Assembly: GCF_001998885.1 (NCBI RefSeq) | Contig: NZ_CP019609.1 | Coordinates: forward strand, 1,476,001 to 1,540,000 | Length of the DNA: 64,000 nt | Direction: 5' to 3' | Source of the DNA: Vagococcus penaei | Lineage (GTDB): Bacteria > Bacillota > Bacilli > Lactobacillales > Vagococcaceae | Part shown: in pieces, positions 44,955 to 53,865 of the stretch | Position numbering within the stretch: the first letter of the stretch is position 1 | Layout of the letters: each line of letters begins with the position of its first letter | The notes under the pieces: model-generated | What the model was told of the DNA's origin: nothing | Database searches by the model: none | What the model saw: the letters and a program-made list of their open reading frames with translations, nothing else | Translations under genes and position numbers: made by a program

Positions 44955-45998
44955 ATGAAAATTGCTTTAATTTATGGTGGGAAGAGTGCGGAACATGATG
45001 TGTCGATTCTTTCAGCATTTTCTGTTATGAAAGCCATATATTATAATTATTATGAAGTACAGACAATTTATATTGATAAAATGGGTAGTTGGCTACGCGG
45101 GCCGATTTTTAAACAGGCACCAACGAGTCAAGACGAATTACATTTAACATTAGCTAATGCTCAACCGATTACGCCTGCTGACATTAAAGAAAAAAATACA
45201 ATCATTTTTCCAGTTTTACATGGTCCAAATGGTGAAGATGGAACAGTTCAAGGCTTATTTGAAGTCTTAGATATGCCTTATGTTGGTGCTGGTGTTCTAG
45301 CTAGTGCGTGTGCGATGGATAAAATTACTGCTAAGCAACTATTCCAACAAGCTGGTATTCCTCAGTTACCTTATGTCGCTGTAGCTAAACAAGATTATGA
45401 AAATGATAAAGAAATTATTTATTCGCGTTGTGAAGGGTCATTAATTTATCCAATGTTTGTTAAACCAGCTAATTTAGGATCAAGTGTTGGGATTAATCAA
45501 GCTAATAATCGAGAAGAATTAGAAAGTGCTTTAGAGGAAGCATTCAGTTATGATCGTCGTGTCGTGGTTGAGCAAGGAATCGAAGCACGTGAATTAGAGG
45601 TAGCTGTATTAGGTAATGATGAAGTACGGACTACACTAGCAGGTGAGATTGTAAAAGATGTTGACTTCTATACTTATGAATCAAAATACATCGATAACCA
45701 AGTGGAATTGCAAATCCCTGCAGATGTTTCTGATGAATTACACGAGAAGATGCGTCACTTTGCTGAGAAAGCTTATAAAATTTTAGATTGTAGTGGATTA
45801 AGCCGTTGTGACTTTTTTGTGACAGCAAATAATGATGTGTTCTTAAATGAAATCAATACATTACCAGGATTTACACCATTTAGTATGTACCCATTATTAT
45901 GGGAAAATATGGGGCTTGGCTATAGTGATTTGTTAGAAGAATTGATTCAGTTAGCGAAACTACGCTATGAAAAGAAACAAAGTATCAAAGTTTATTAA
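44955..45998 (+). CDS. ddl: D-alanine--D-alanine ligase
   Basis: Makes the D-Ala-D-Ala dipeptide for peptidoglycan. 347 residues from ATG 44955 (AGGGGG upstream); the frame opens earlier without a site. ATP-grasp features: IALIYGGKSAEHDVS, VLHGPNGEDGTVQG, KPANLGSSVGI, and the metal-binding end FLNEINTLPGFTPFSMYP. The omega-loop reads YTYESKYIDN; retention of Lys-Tyr here (Lys215-Tyr216 in E. coli DdlB) predicts D-Ala-D-Ala rather than D-Ala-D-lactate synthesis. murF follows, as expected. Confidence 0.95.
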   Translation: MKIALIYGGKSAEHDVSILSAFSVMKAIYYNYYEVQTIYIDKMGSWLRGPIFKQAPTSQDELHLTLANAQPITPADIKEKNTIIFPVLHGPNGEDGTVQGLFEVLDMPYVGAGVLASACAMDKITAKQLFQQAGIPQLPYVAVAKQDYENDKEIIYSRCEGSLIYPMFVKPANLGSSVGINQANNREELESALEEAFSYDRRVVVEQGIEARELEVAVLGNDEVRTTLAGEIVKDVDFYTYESKYIDNQVELQIPADVSDELHEKMRHFAEKAYKILDCSGLSRCDFFVTANNDVFLNEINTLPGFTPFSMYPLLWENMGLGYSDLLEELIQLAKLRYEKKQSIKVY

Positions 45999-46002
45999 TA
46001 AT

Positions 46003-46032
46003 AAAAGCTGGACAAATTAGTTCGGCTTTTTT
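46003..46032 (+). terminator. Weak terminator or attenuator between ddl and murF
   Basis: AAAAGCTG (46003-46010) can pair with CGGCTTTT (46023-46030, one T-G wobble), followed by TT. Read-through into murF is likely. Confidence 0.5.
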
Positions 46033-46053
46033 CATTTGATTGGAGAGAGTGGT

Positions 46054-47418
46054 ATGGAATTAACGCTAAAACAACTCACTGAGGCAATTCAACCAATGTC
46101 AGTTTCAAAGGCTTGTCATAAGCACATTGTCAATTCGGTTGAGTTTGATACACGTCATATTGTTAAAAATAGTTTATTCGTTCCTTTAAAAGGGGAGCGC
46201 GATGGCCATGACTTTATCGACCAAGCATTAACTCAAGGAGCAAGTTTAGTCTTAACGGATCGTCCATTAGCTGAAGACATTCCTTTTTTACAAGTTAGGG
46301 ATACATTAGAGGCTTTACAACAATTAGCAAAATGGTATTTAAAGCAAGTTCAGCCAAAAGTCGTGGCTATTACGGGAAGTAACGGTAAGACGACTACTAA
46401 AGACATGACAGCAGCAGTTATGGCGACAACCTATCAAACATATAAAACGCAAGGAAATTACAATAACCATATTGGGCTACCGTATACTATTTTACACATG
46501 CCAAGCGACACTGAAGTCCTAGTTTTAGAAATGGGGATGGACCATAAAGGTGAAATTGAGGTCTTATCTTTAATTGGTGAACCAGATTTAGCAGCGATTA
46601 CATTAATTGGTGAATCTCATATCGAATATTTAGGCTCAAGAATGGGAATTGCTGAAGCTAAGATGGAAATTATTAGTGGCATGAGTTCAGAAGGAATTCT
46701 AGTGATTCCAAATGATGAACCATTGTTAAAAGAATTAATTATGGACATTGAACAGACAGTTGAAACGTTTGGTGTTGATAGCGAAGCAACTATTTCTGGA
46801 TCTATTGAAACAATGAGTAAAACACAAACAACGTTTACGACAAGTTTATTTCCAGATGTGGCTTTTACTATCCCTGTACTTGGGTCATATAATGTTAGAA
46901 ATGCTCTGATTGCTGTGTTGTTGGGCCATCACTTGCAAGTTGAGCCTAAAAAGATCCAATCTGGTTTGGCAACATTTGCTTTAACTAAAAATCGAACAGA
47001 ATGGCTGGAAAGTAAAAATGGACTAGCAATTCTAAGTGATGTGTATAACGCTAATCCAACAGCAACAAGATTAGTCTTAGACGCATTTAGCCAACTGGAT
47101 GTATCGGGTCGGAAAATTGTTATTTTAGGTGATATGTTAGAGTTAGGCAAAGAGTCATCTGTTATGCATGAAGGTTTGAGCGAACATATTTCTCCAGAAC
47201 AGATTGATCAAGTGTTTTTATATGGTCCGGAAATGCTTGTGTTATATCAATCGCTGAAACCAATGTTTGGTAACAATATCTCATGGTATGATATAGAACA
47301 AAAGGAGACGTTAATAGATAATGTCTGTCAATATGTGACAATAGAAGATACAGTCTTTTTAAAAGGCAGTAATGGAATGAAACTCATTGATGTTGTCAGT
47401 AAATTATTGGAAGTTTAG
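46054..47418 (+). CDS. murF: UDP-N-acetylmuramoyl-tripeptide--D-alanyl-D-alanine ligase
   Basis: Adds D-Ala-D-Ala to UDP-MurNAc-tripeptide, the last cytoplasmic step of precursor synthesis. 454 residues. N-terminal substrate domain (VEFDTRHIVKNSLFVPLKGE), ATP loop ITGSNGKTTTKDM (about 105-117), central LEMGMDHKGEIEVLS, and C-terminal ILSDVYNANPTATR. GGAG (46042-46045) favours ATG 46054 over an earlier TTG. Directly follows ddl, which supplies its substrate. Confidence 0.95.
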   Translation: MELTLKQLTEAIQPMSVSKACHKHIVNSVEFDTRHIVKNSLFVPLKGERDGHDFIDQALTQGASLVLTDRPLAEDIPFLQVRDTLEALQQLAKWYLKQVQPKVVAITGSNGKTTTKDMTAAVMATTYQTYKTQGNYNNHIGLPYTILHMPSDTEVLVLEMGMDHKGEIEVLSLIGEPDLAAITLIGESHIEYLGSRMGIAEAKMEIISGMSSEGILVIPNDEPLLKELIMDIEQTVETFGVDSEATISGSIETMSKTQTTFTTSLFPDVAFTIPVLGSYNVRNALIAVLLGHHLQVEPKKIQSGLATFALTKNRTEWLESKNGLAILSDVYNANPTATRLVLDAFSQLDVSGRKIVILGDMLELGKESSVMHEGLSEHISPEQIDQVFLYGPEMLVLYQSLKPMFGNNISWYDIEQKETLIDNVCQYVTIEDTVFLKGSNGMKLIDVVSKLLEV

Positions 47419-47428
47419 CAAGTAATGA

Positions 47429-47457
47429 TTGTAACAATTATGAAAATGTGATAAGAT
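47429..47457 (+). promoter_or_regulatory. cshA promoter
   Basis: TTGTAA (47429-47434), 17-nt spacer, TAAGAT (47452-47457). The leader would be about 55 nt. Confidence 0.55.
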
Positions 47458-47519
47458 GATATGAATGCTCATTTTTGGCATAAGTTGACGTGAGTGAAAG
47501 ATTTATAGGAGGATACCTT

Positions 47520-49076
47520 TTGAAATTTAGTGAATTAAAGTTAGATGAAGTACTGTTAAAATCGGTTGAAGCAATCGGGTTTGAGGAAGCGACACCAATT
47601 CAAAGTGAAACAATTCCATTGGCATTAGAAGGAAGAGACGTAATTGGGCAAGCTCAAACAGGAACTGGTAAAACAGCAGCGTTTGGTTTACCAATGTTAC
47701 AAAAAATTGACACTGAGAACCATGCGTTACAAGGACTAGTTATTGCTCCAACAAGAGAATTAGCTATTCAGACACAAGAAGAAATCTACCGTTTAGGTAA
47801 AGATAAAAAAATTAAAGTTCAAGCCGTTTATGGTGGAGCCGATATTGGTCGACAAATTCGTGCATTAAAAAATAAACCACACATTATTGTTGGAACACCA
47901 GGTCGATTACTTGATCATATTAATCGCCGCACATTAAAATTAGAAACCATTGAAACACTAGTCTTAGATGAAGCAGACGAAATGTTAAATATGGGATTCT
48001 TAGAAGATATTGAATCAATTATTTCTAAAATACCAGCAAGCCGTCAAACATTATTATTCTCAGCAACTATGCCAGATAGTATTAAACGTATCGGTGTTAA
48101 ATTTATGAACAATCCTGAGCACGTTAAGATTAAAGCAAAAGAAATGACTGCTAACTTAATTGATCAGTATTATGTTCGTTGTAAAGAGTTTGAAAAATTT
48201 GATACAATGACACGTTTATTCGATATTCAAAATCCAGAATTAACTATTGTTTTTGGTCGTACAAAACGTCGCGTTGACGAATTAGCTCGTGGATTAGAGA
48301 TGCGTGGATATAAAGCAGAGGGCATTCATGGTGATTTACCACAGCATAAACGTATGAGCATTTTACGCGCGTTTAAAAATGGCGAATTAGATATTTTAGT
48401 TGCAACAGATGTAGCTGCTCGTGGATTAGATATTTCCGGAGTAAGCCATGTTTATAACTATGATATCCCACAAGATCCAGAAAGTTATGTTCACCGTATT
48501 GGTCGAACAGGACGTGCTGGTAAAGAAGGTATGTCAATTACATTTGTGACACCAAATGAAATGAGCTACTTACACGTAATTGAAGAATTGACGAAAAAAC
48601 GTATGACAACATTACGTCCGCCGTCAAAAACAGAAGCATTCAAAGGCCAACTTGGAACAGCTCTAAAAGAAATCGAAGAATTATTAGCAGCGAATGGTTT
48701 AGAAAAATACCAAGAAGCAGCTAGTGATTTACTAGAAAATTATTCAGCAGAAAATATTGCGGCTTTATTAATCAAACAAATTTCTAAAGATGATGCAGCT
48801 GAAGTACCAGTTAAAATTACTCCAGAACGTCCATTACCGTCTCAAAAACGTGGTGGCAATCGTGGTGGTAGCCGTGGTGGCAACAGCAATAACCGTGGTG
48901 GCAATCGTGGTGGTAGTCGTGGTGGCAACCGTGATAATCGTGGTGCTAAAAGTGATAACTGGCGCAATAAAGAACAAGGAAATAAAAAACGTAATTATAA
49001 AGGGAAAGACACAAAACCAGCAGGTAAAGATAAAAGCCGTGGCTTTGTCATCCGTAATAATAACGAAAGTAACTAG
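47520..49076 (+). CDS. cshA: DEAD-box ATP-dependent RNA helicase CshA
   Basis: RNA unwinding in the degradosome, ribosome assembly and cold adaptation. 518 residues from TTG 47520, with AGGAGG 7 nt upstream; an earlier in-frame TTG lacks a site. Motifs in order: Q motif [26 protein letters not shown], Ia [65 protein letters not shown]. The tail (about 440-518) is Arg/Gly/Asn-rich with RGG and RGGSRGGN repeats, expected to bind RNA non-specifically. Confidence 0.95.
   Translation: MKFSELKLDEVLLKSVEAIGFEEATPIQSETIPLALEGRDVIGQAQTGTGKTAAFGLPMLQKIDTENHALQGLVIAPTRELAIQTQEEIYRLGKDKKIKVQAVYGGADIGRQIRALKNKPHIIVGTPGRLLDHINRRTLKLETIETLVLDEADEMLNMGFLEDIESIISKIPASRQTLLFSATMPDSIKRIGVKFMNNPEHVKIKAKEMTANLIDQYYVRCKEFEKFDTMTRLFDIQNPELTIVFGRTKRRVDELARGLEMRGYKAEGIHGDLPQHKRMSILRAFKNGELDILVATDVAARGLDISGVSHVYNYDIPQDPESYVHRIGRTGRAGKEGMSITFVTPNEMSYLHVIEELTKKRMTTLRPPSKTEAFKGQLGTALKEIEELLAANGLEKYQEAASDLLENYSAENIAALLIKQISKDDAAEVPVKITPERPLPSQKRGGNRGGSRGGNSNNRGGNRGGSRGGNRDNRGAKSDNWRNKEQGNKKRNYKGKDTKPAGKDKSRGFVIRNNNESN
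48845..48950 (+). repeat. Tandem RGG-coding repeats in cshA
   Basis: Units of 12 and 24 nt built on CGTGGTGGCAAT and CGTGGTGGTAGC, with one interruption. They encode the RGG box of CshA. Such repeats can expand or contract. Confidence 0.85.
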
Positions 49077-49080
49077 TTGA

Positions 49081-49104
49081 GTCTCCCATTTTGGGAGGCT
49101 TTTT
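49081..49104 (+). terminator. Terminator after cshA
   Basis: GTCTCCCA/TGGGAGGC hairpin with a short T loop, followed by TTTTT. Confidence 0.8.
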
Positions 49105-49158
49105 ATGTTATTTATATTAAATTACTTGTATAATGAACATAATGGATGGAGGAAGTAT

Positions 49159-49512
49159 ATGATTGTTGGAATTGGACTAGATATTGTTGAGTTAAGCCGG
49201 ATTCGTGATATTGTTACCAATAAGCGTTCATTTGTTGAACGGGTATTAACAGACAAAGAATTGGAAATATTTGATAATTTAAAATATAAACGTCAAGTAG
49301 AATATTTAGCTGGACGTTTTGCATGTAAAGAAGCGTTCTCTAAAGCTTATGGAACTGGGATTGGTAAATTGGGGTTACAAGATATTGAAATATTAACTGC
49401 AGATAGTGGTCAGCCAATTATTACAAAATCTCCATTTCATGGAACTTGTCACGTATCTATTTCGCATACTGATACAGTGGCAGTTGCACAAATTATTTTA
49501 GAGGACAAATAA
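49159..49512 (+). CDS. acpS: Holo-[acyl-carrier-protein] synthase
   Basis: Transfers 4'-phosphopantetheine from CoA to acyl carrier protein. 117 residues from ATG 49159 (GGAGG 6 nt upstream). Metal-binding Asp8 in GIGLDIVEL and Glu in FACKEAFSKAYGTGIG. The C-terminal HVSISHTDTVAVAQ is typical. TATAAT at 49129-49134 may be its own -10. In many relatives alr follows acpS; here it does not. Confidence 0.95.
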   Translation: MIVGIGLDIVELSRIRDIVTNKRSFVERVLTDKELEIFDNLKYKRQVEYLAGRFACKEAFSKAYGTGIGKLGLQDIEILTADSGQPIITKSPFHGTCHVSISHTDTVAVAQIILEDK

Positions 49513-49544
49513 AAAAAGAACGAGCTAGTAAACTCGTTCTATTT
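49512..49544 (-). terminator. Bidirectional terminator between acpS and the convergent gene
   Basis: AGAACGAG (49517-49524) pairs with CTCGTTCT (49533-49540). On the minus strand it is followed by seven T, so it mainly serves the minus-strand gene. Confidence 0.85.
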
Positions 49545-49546
49545 AT

Positions 49547-49933
49547 TCATAAATGATGATCGATTATAATCAGGACTAATAATCGATATTTTTTTATATA
49601 GTCAGCCGAAATCATACGAACTTGATTATTTTTTTGTAGTTTAATCACCAAAGAATCGGGATTGTTAGGGTGCTGATAAATGCGTCCAACTAGGGTTTCA
49701 TAACGTGTGAATGACTGTTCAACTGGACTCACTTGATATTGGATAACGACAATACTCTTCTGAGCAATTGCTTGATTAATCTTATTGAAAATTTTGGTTT
49801 TGTGGTCTTTCTTTTTGACATCGTCATCAATGAAATTTGAAAATAGTTTTTGCGATGATTCTGAAATAAAGCGTGCAAATTTACTCGTGTTAGAATGAGT
49901 CTGATTTGTTTTAAGATGCTCATTATCAACCAT
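49547..49933 (-). CDS. Hypothetical protein with small C-terminal beta domain
   Basis: 128 residues from ATG 49933, with GGAGGGG just upstream; an earlier in-frame ATG lacks a site. The N-terminal half is polar and helical (KTNQTHSNTSKFARFISESS). The C-terminal half alternates strands (SIVVIQYQVSPVEQSFTRYE, LVGRIYQHPNNPDSLVIKLQ, QVRMISADYIKKYRLL), loosely like YolD-type or small RNA/DNA-binding barrels; I would not name it. It is convergent with acpS and divergent from the patatin gene. Confidence 0.7.
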   Translation of the reverse strand: MVDNEHLKTNQTHSNTSKFARFISESSQKLFSNFIDDDVKKKDHKTKIFNKINQAIAQKSIVVIQYQVSPVEQSFTRYETLVGRIYQHPNNPDSLVIKLQKNNQVRMISADYIKKYRLLVLIIIDHHL

Positions 49934-50033
49934 TGCCAACCCCTCCTTATCCATTCATTTAATATTATACGAATCATCAGGGGTCTAGTCAAATTAATTA
50001 AAATAAAAAACAAAGAAGAGAGTGGGCTAAACA

Positions 50034-51767
50034 ATGTGGAAAGAATTATTTATTGCGGATGTTGTTCAATTATCTAGTTATTTACCAGAGTTGACCCAAT
50101 GGTTACCATTTGATGTCTCAAAAAAAATTGCCTATGATTCTTTAAAAAAGCGGGTACAACAATTTGATGATCAACATTATATTACAGCTATTATGCGTAA
50201 AAATCGCCCGAAAATAGTGGTTGATTTTACTCTAACTCAACACATCATGACGATTAATCTTGTGTTAATTGCCGATGATTATCGGTCGTGGTCAATGATT
50301 GTTGATGAATTAGTTATTTTGGCAAAACAGCACCGTATGAAAATTTTACGACTGGGTTTTTCTCGTCAAGTAATGACAGATTATCTTGTGACGAAACTAA
50401 CCGATCAAGGATTTGATGTAGAAACTGATGACCTCGTTGTCCAATTTGATTACCCTCTAATCTACTATACTGGCTTGGTGTTAGGTGGCGGTGGTGCAAA
50501 AGGCTCTTATCAAATAGGAGTATGGAAAGCGTTAAAAGAATTAAATGTCACTTATGAGTTAGTGAGTGGGACATCAGTAGGAGCGCTAAACGGTGGGTTA
50601 ATTATCCAGGATGATTTGCCTAGTGCGATAAAAATGTGGGAAACAATCGCCACTCAAGATATTCTCAGTGTGCCAATCTCAGTTGTGGATACCACGGACG
50701 ATTTTACGTTGCAACAATTGATGAGTCATGTTCAAAGTTTTACTTTATCAGCGATGAAAACAGTTGGAGCTGATACCACGCCTTTACTCAATCTGATTCA
50801 TGAATTAATTCATGAAGAAAAAATATTTCAGACTGATAAAAAATTCTTCATTGTGACAACTCAAGCACCAATGCTGACAGAAACAGTTGTGTCTTTATCA
50901 GATATGACAATAGAAACTTTACCTAAATGGTTACTTGCGTCAGCCTCGTTTTTCCCGGCAATGTCAGCCTGTGTAATTGACGGTAAGTATTATGTTGATG
51001 GTGGTTATCGAAACAATTTACCAAGTGATGTTTTATTAAATGAAGGTGCAACCGAAATTATAACAGTCAATGTTAAAGGCCCTGGTTTTATTAAATCATC
51101 TAAGATGGAAGTACCTGTTGCGGTAGTCAATATTGAGAGTGATTGGGGATTAGGTAATGTTTTATTATTTGATAGTCATCGTGCTAGTTGGAATTTACAA
51201 TTAGGTTATTTAGAGGGATTAAAAGCGTTTGGACAATTGCGCGGAACGAAGTATAGTTTTCCAAAAATTGATTTTAAGCGTACAGCATTTAATGCTAGTC
51301 GTCGTTTTATTCATTACTTGCAACAACGCCTAGCAACAGTTAGTTCTCAAGAACAAATAACATCCTCAGTTGTTGAACGTTTGTTGCAACAGGGATATAA
51401 TCCTAGTGTTTTAGTGGTTGATTTATTAGAAGAATTAGCCTTCTTGATGGTTATTGATCCAACGAAGGTATATTCTTTAGCTGAACTTGGTCAGGCAATC
51501 GTCCAACGAGCGCACCACTTAGAGGCGACAAAAACGGCACCAATGATGTTATCATTTAAAGAATGGCTAATCCGTTACTTAGACCAAATTGATTACTTGT
51601 CACCGCAGCAAAAGCTAATTGATATGTATCAACTATTACAAAATGAGGAAGAAAAACAATTAACTCTAACAAAAAAAGAAGTTACTAAGCATTTCCATTT
51701 ACTAGTAACGGCAATTTTTTTGGAGTATCTAGGTACAGCTGATACAGCAGGAGATAAATGGAAATAA
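50034..51767 (+). CDS. Patatin-like phospholipase/acyl hydrolase with extra N-terminal domain
   Basis: 577 residues. The patatin core starts at about residue 145: oxyanion loop GGGGAKGSYQIG (151 on), nucleophile Ser181 in GTSVGAL, and catalytic Asp322 in VDGGYRNNLP, so the Ser-Asp dyad is complete. The first 140 residues (ELFIADVVQLSSYLPELTQ...) form an unrecognised domain, and a helical C-terminal region (about 440-577) follows the core. No signal peptide, so probably a cytoplasmic or membrane-surface lipid hydrolase. Its ribosome binding site is weak (GAGAGTGG). Confidence 0.85.
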   Translation: MWKELFIADVVQLSSYLPELTQWLPFDVSKKIAYDSLKKRVQQFDDQHYITAIMRKNRPKIVVDFTLTQHIMTINLVLIADDYRSWSMIVDELVILAKQHRMKILRLGFSRQVMTDYLVTKLTDQGFDVETDDLVVQFDYPLIYYTGLVLGGGGAKGSYQIGVWKALKELNVTYELVSGTSVGALNGGLIIQDDLPSAIKMWETIATQDILSVPISVVDTTDDFTLQQLMSHVQSFTLSAMKTVGADTTPLLNLIHELIHEEKIFQTDKKFFIVTTQAPMLTETVVSLSDMTIETLPKWLLASASFFPAMSACVIDGKYYVDGGYRNNLPSDVLLNEGATEIITVNVKGPGFIKSSKMEVPVAVVNIESDWGLGNVLLFDSHRASWNLQLGYLEGLKAFGQLRGTKYSFPKIDFKRTAFNASRRFIHYLQQRLATVSSQEQITSSVVERLLQQGYNPSVLVVDLLEELAFLMVIDPTKVYSLAELGQAIVQRAHHLEATKTAPMMLSFKEWLIRYLDQIDYLSPQQKLIDMYQLLQNEEEKQLTLTKKEVTKHFHLLVTAIFLEYLGTADTAGDKWK

Positions 51768-51829
51768 ATCGTTGCTGTTAGGTAAAGTATGATAGTATAG
51801 TAGATAGATGTAAGATAGAGGTGACAACC

Positions 51830-52714
51830 ATGCAAAGTATGACAGGTTTCGGTAAAGCAGATTTACAGACTGAAGCGTATGAAGTGACTGTAGAAATCAA
51901 GGCAGTGAATCATCGGTTTTTAGATATTCAAATGCGATTGCCTCGTGAATTAAATAGCATTGAGCAAACATTGAAAAAACAAGTTAAAGAGCATCTGTTA
52001 CGTGGGCGTATTGAATGTTTCGTGACACTACGGATGATAAATCAATCACAACAACAAGTTAAGATTAACCAAACGTTGTTACAACAATTGGTCACAGATT
52101 TGAGCGCGATGGAAACTAGTTTTACTTCCGAATCAGGCGTGACGGCTAATTCTTTGCTTCAAGGGGCTATCATGCATCCAGCTTTATTTGAAGTAGTGGA
52201 TAGTGGTAATCTTCCTGAGGCCTTATTTGTTGACTTGCAAGAACTATTCACAATAGCTTTGACACAGTTACAACAAAATCGTACTCTTGAAGGCGCAGGA
52301 ATCTTAGCTGTTTTAGAGGCTAAGTTAGATTTGCTGGATAATCGACTAGTCATGATTCACGAATTACAAGCTGATTATGAAGCGGATTATCGCGAAAAAT
52401 TACAAAAAAAAGTGTTTGATTTACTTGGTGGTCAGGTAGATGAGACACGTTTGTTAACTGAGGTAGCGTTGCAATTAGAAAAAGCAGATATTGGCGAAGA
52501 ACTTGACCGCTTAAGAATTCATAGTCAAAACTACCGTCAATTGCTAAAAAAAGCTGGAGCGATTGGTAAAGAAGCGGATTTTCTAACCCAAGAACTAAAT
52601 CGTGAAATTAATACAATTGGTTCTAAGACGTCTGTTATGATAATTAAAGAACACGTTATCTTTTTGAAAACCACAATTGAACAAATCCGTGAACAAATTC
52701 AAAATGTCGAATAA
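51830..52714 (+). CDS. yloC: YicC/YloC family endoribonuclease
   Basis: 294 residues from ATG 51830; a GTG at 51821 is part of the GAGGTG ribosome binding site. N-terminal MQSMTGFGKADLQTE and IKAVNHRFLDIQMRLPRELN, and C-terminal KADIGEELDRLRIHSQNYRQ and GKEADFLTQELNREINTIGSK, are highly characteristic. YicC is an endoribonuclease in E. coli. It is followed by gmk and rpoZ, the usual Firmicutes order. Confidence 0.93.
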   Translation: MQSMTGFGKADLQTEAYEVTVEIKAVNHRFLDIQMRLPRELNSIEQTLKKQVKEHLLRGRIECFVTLRMINQSQQQVKINQTLLQQLVTDLSAMETSFTSESGVTANSLLQGAIMHPALFEVVDSGNLPEALFVDLQELFTIALTQLQQNRTLEGAGILAVLEAKLDLLDNRLVMIHELQADYEADYREKLQKKVFDLLGGQVDETRLLTEVALQLEKADIGEELDRLRIHSQNYRQLLKKAGAIGKEADFLTQELNREINTIGSKTSVMIIKEHVIFLKTTIEQIREQIQNVE

Positions 52715-52761
52715 TCGGTAATTGAAGGTATTTTCTTTCCAATTTTTTAGCAAATTATAAC

Positions 52762-52790
52762 TTGCATTCCGTGGGAAAACGGTGCATTAT
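52762..52790 (+). promoter_or_regulatory. Possible gmk promoter
   Basis: TTGCAT (52762-52767), 17-nt spacer, CATTAT (52785-52790). Moderate match. Confidence 0.4.
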
Positions 52791-52831
52791 AGTAGATAAA
52801 ATAATAAAATTAGCAAGGGAAGGAAGACACT

Positions 52832-53446
52832 ATGTCACAAAGAGGGTTATTAATTGTACTATCCGGTCCATCTGGTGTTGGTAAAGGGACAGTTCGCAAA
52901 GCATTGTTTGAAAGTGAAGAGACGTCTTATGAATATTCAATTTCTATGACAACGCGTCAAATGCGTAAAGGAGAGATTGAAGGGATTGATTATTTCTTTC
53001 GTTCAAAAGAGGAATTCCAAGCACTAATCGAACAAGATAAAATGCTAGAATATGCTGAGTATGTTGGTAATTACTATGGCACGCCTTTAGACTATGTAAA
53101 CCAAACGCTAGATGAAGGAAAAGATGTTTTCCTAGAAATTGAAGTACAAGGTGCCATGAAAGTCAAAGAAAAAATGCCAGACGGTGTTTTTATCTTCCTA
53201 ACCCCTCCTGATTTTTCTGCATTAAAGTCTCGTATTATTGGTCGTGGGACAGATGATATGGATGTTATAAAAGAACGGTTGGCTATGGCGCGTACTGAAA
53301 TTGATATGATGCGCCACTATGACTATGCTGTGGTCAATGATGAAGTACCGTTAGCTGTTGAACGAATTAAGAAAATTATTGAAAGCGAACATTATCGCGT
53401 ACAAAACGTGATTGATTGTTACGAAGAAATGTTAAAGGAGATGTAA
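52832..53446 (+). CDS. gmk: Guanylate kinase
   Basis: Phosphorylates GMP to GDP. 204 residues. P-loop [10 protein letters not shown] (about 11-20), GMP-binding [20 protein letters not shown], and [28 protein letters not shown] precedes the ATG. rpoZ starts 2 nt after its stop. Confidence 0.96.
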   Translation: MSQRGLLIVLSGPSGVGKGTVRKALFESEETSYEYSISMTTRQMRKGEIEGIDYFFRSKEEFQALIEQDKMLEYAEYVGNYYGTPLDYVNQTLDEGKDVFLEIEVQGAMKVKEKMPDGVFIFLTPPDFSALKSRIIGRGTDDMDVIKERLAMARTEIDMMRHYDYAVVNDEVPLAVERIKKIIESEHYRVQNVIDCYEEMLKEM

Positions 53447-53448
53447 AG

Positions 53449-53757
53449 ATGTTATATCCATCAATTGATTTATTATTGGAGCAAGTTGATTCAAAATATT
53501 CATTGGTTATTTTGTCAAGTAAACGTGCACACGAATTAGATTTGGGGGCACAACCAATGATTGAAAAAGATAAATTTGTCTCAGTTAAAAATGTTGGTCG
53601 TGCTTTAGAAGAAATTGCGGCTGGCGATGTGGTCATTGACCCAAATCCTGATTTGAAACGTGAGCTTTTAAAACGTCAAGAAGATGAGAAGAAAGCCTTA
53701 AAACGTCGGGAACAACAAGAATTAGAAGCCCGTATTCAATTAGATAATAAATTATAA
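53449..53757 (+). CDS. rpoZ: RNA polymerase omega subunit
   Basis: 102 residues from ATG 53449, with AAGGAG inside the end of gmk as its ribosome binding site. [28 protein letters not shown] and [13 protein letters not shown] are the omega signatures. The C-terminal charged helix (about 75-102) is typical of Firmicutes. Followed by a terminator. Confidence 0.95.
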   Translation: MLYPSIDLLLEQVDSKYSLVILSSKRAHELDLGAQPMIEKDKFVSVKNVGRALEEIAAGDVVIDPNPDLKRELLKRQEDEKKALKRREQQELEARIQLDNKL

Positions 53758-53769
53758 AAACTAAAAAAG

Positions 53770-53806
53770 TAAAGTAGAACAGGCAACTGCTCTACTTTAT
53801 TTTTTT
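53770..53806 (+). terminator. Terminator after rpoZ
   Basis: AAAGTAGAACAG (53771-53782) pairs with CTGCTCTACTTT (53787-53798, one mismatch), followed by ATTTTTTT. Confidence 0.92.
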
Positions 53807-53865
53807 CAACATCTGAGTGGTTTTTTTGATACAATGATAGAAATAGAAAGGAAGTGGAACATACG

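Noticed and set aside
48845-48950. Regular short repeats that could suggest a CRISPR array
   Set aside because: They are in-frame 12/24-nt RGG-coding units at the end of cshA, without unique spacers.
48790-49080. Open frame of about 96 residues rich in Val/Ile
   Set aside because: A shadow of the cshA RGG repeats in another frame; low complexity, no ribosome binding site.
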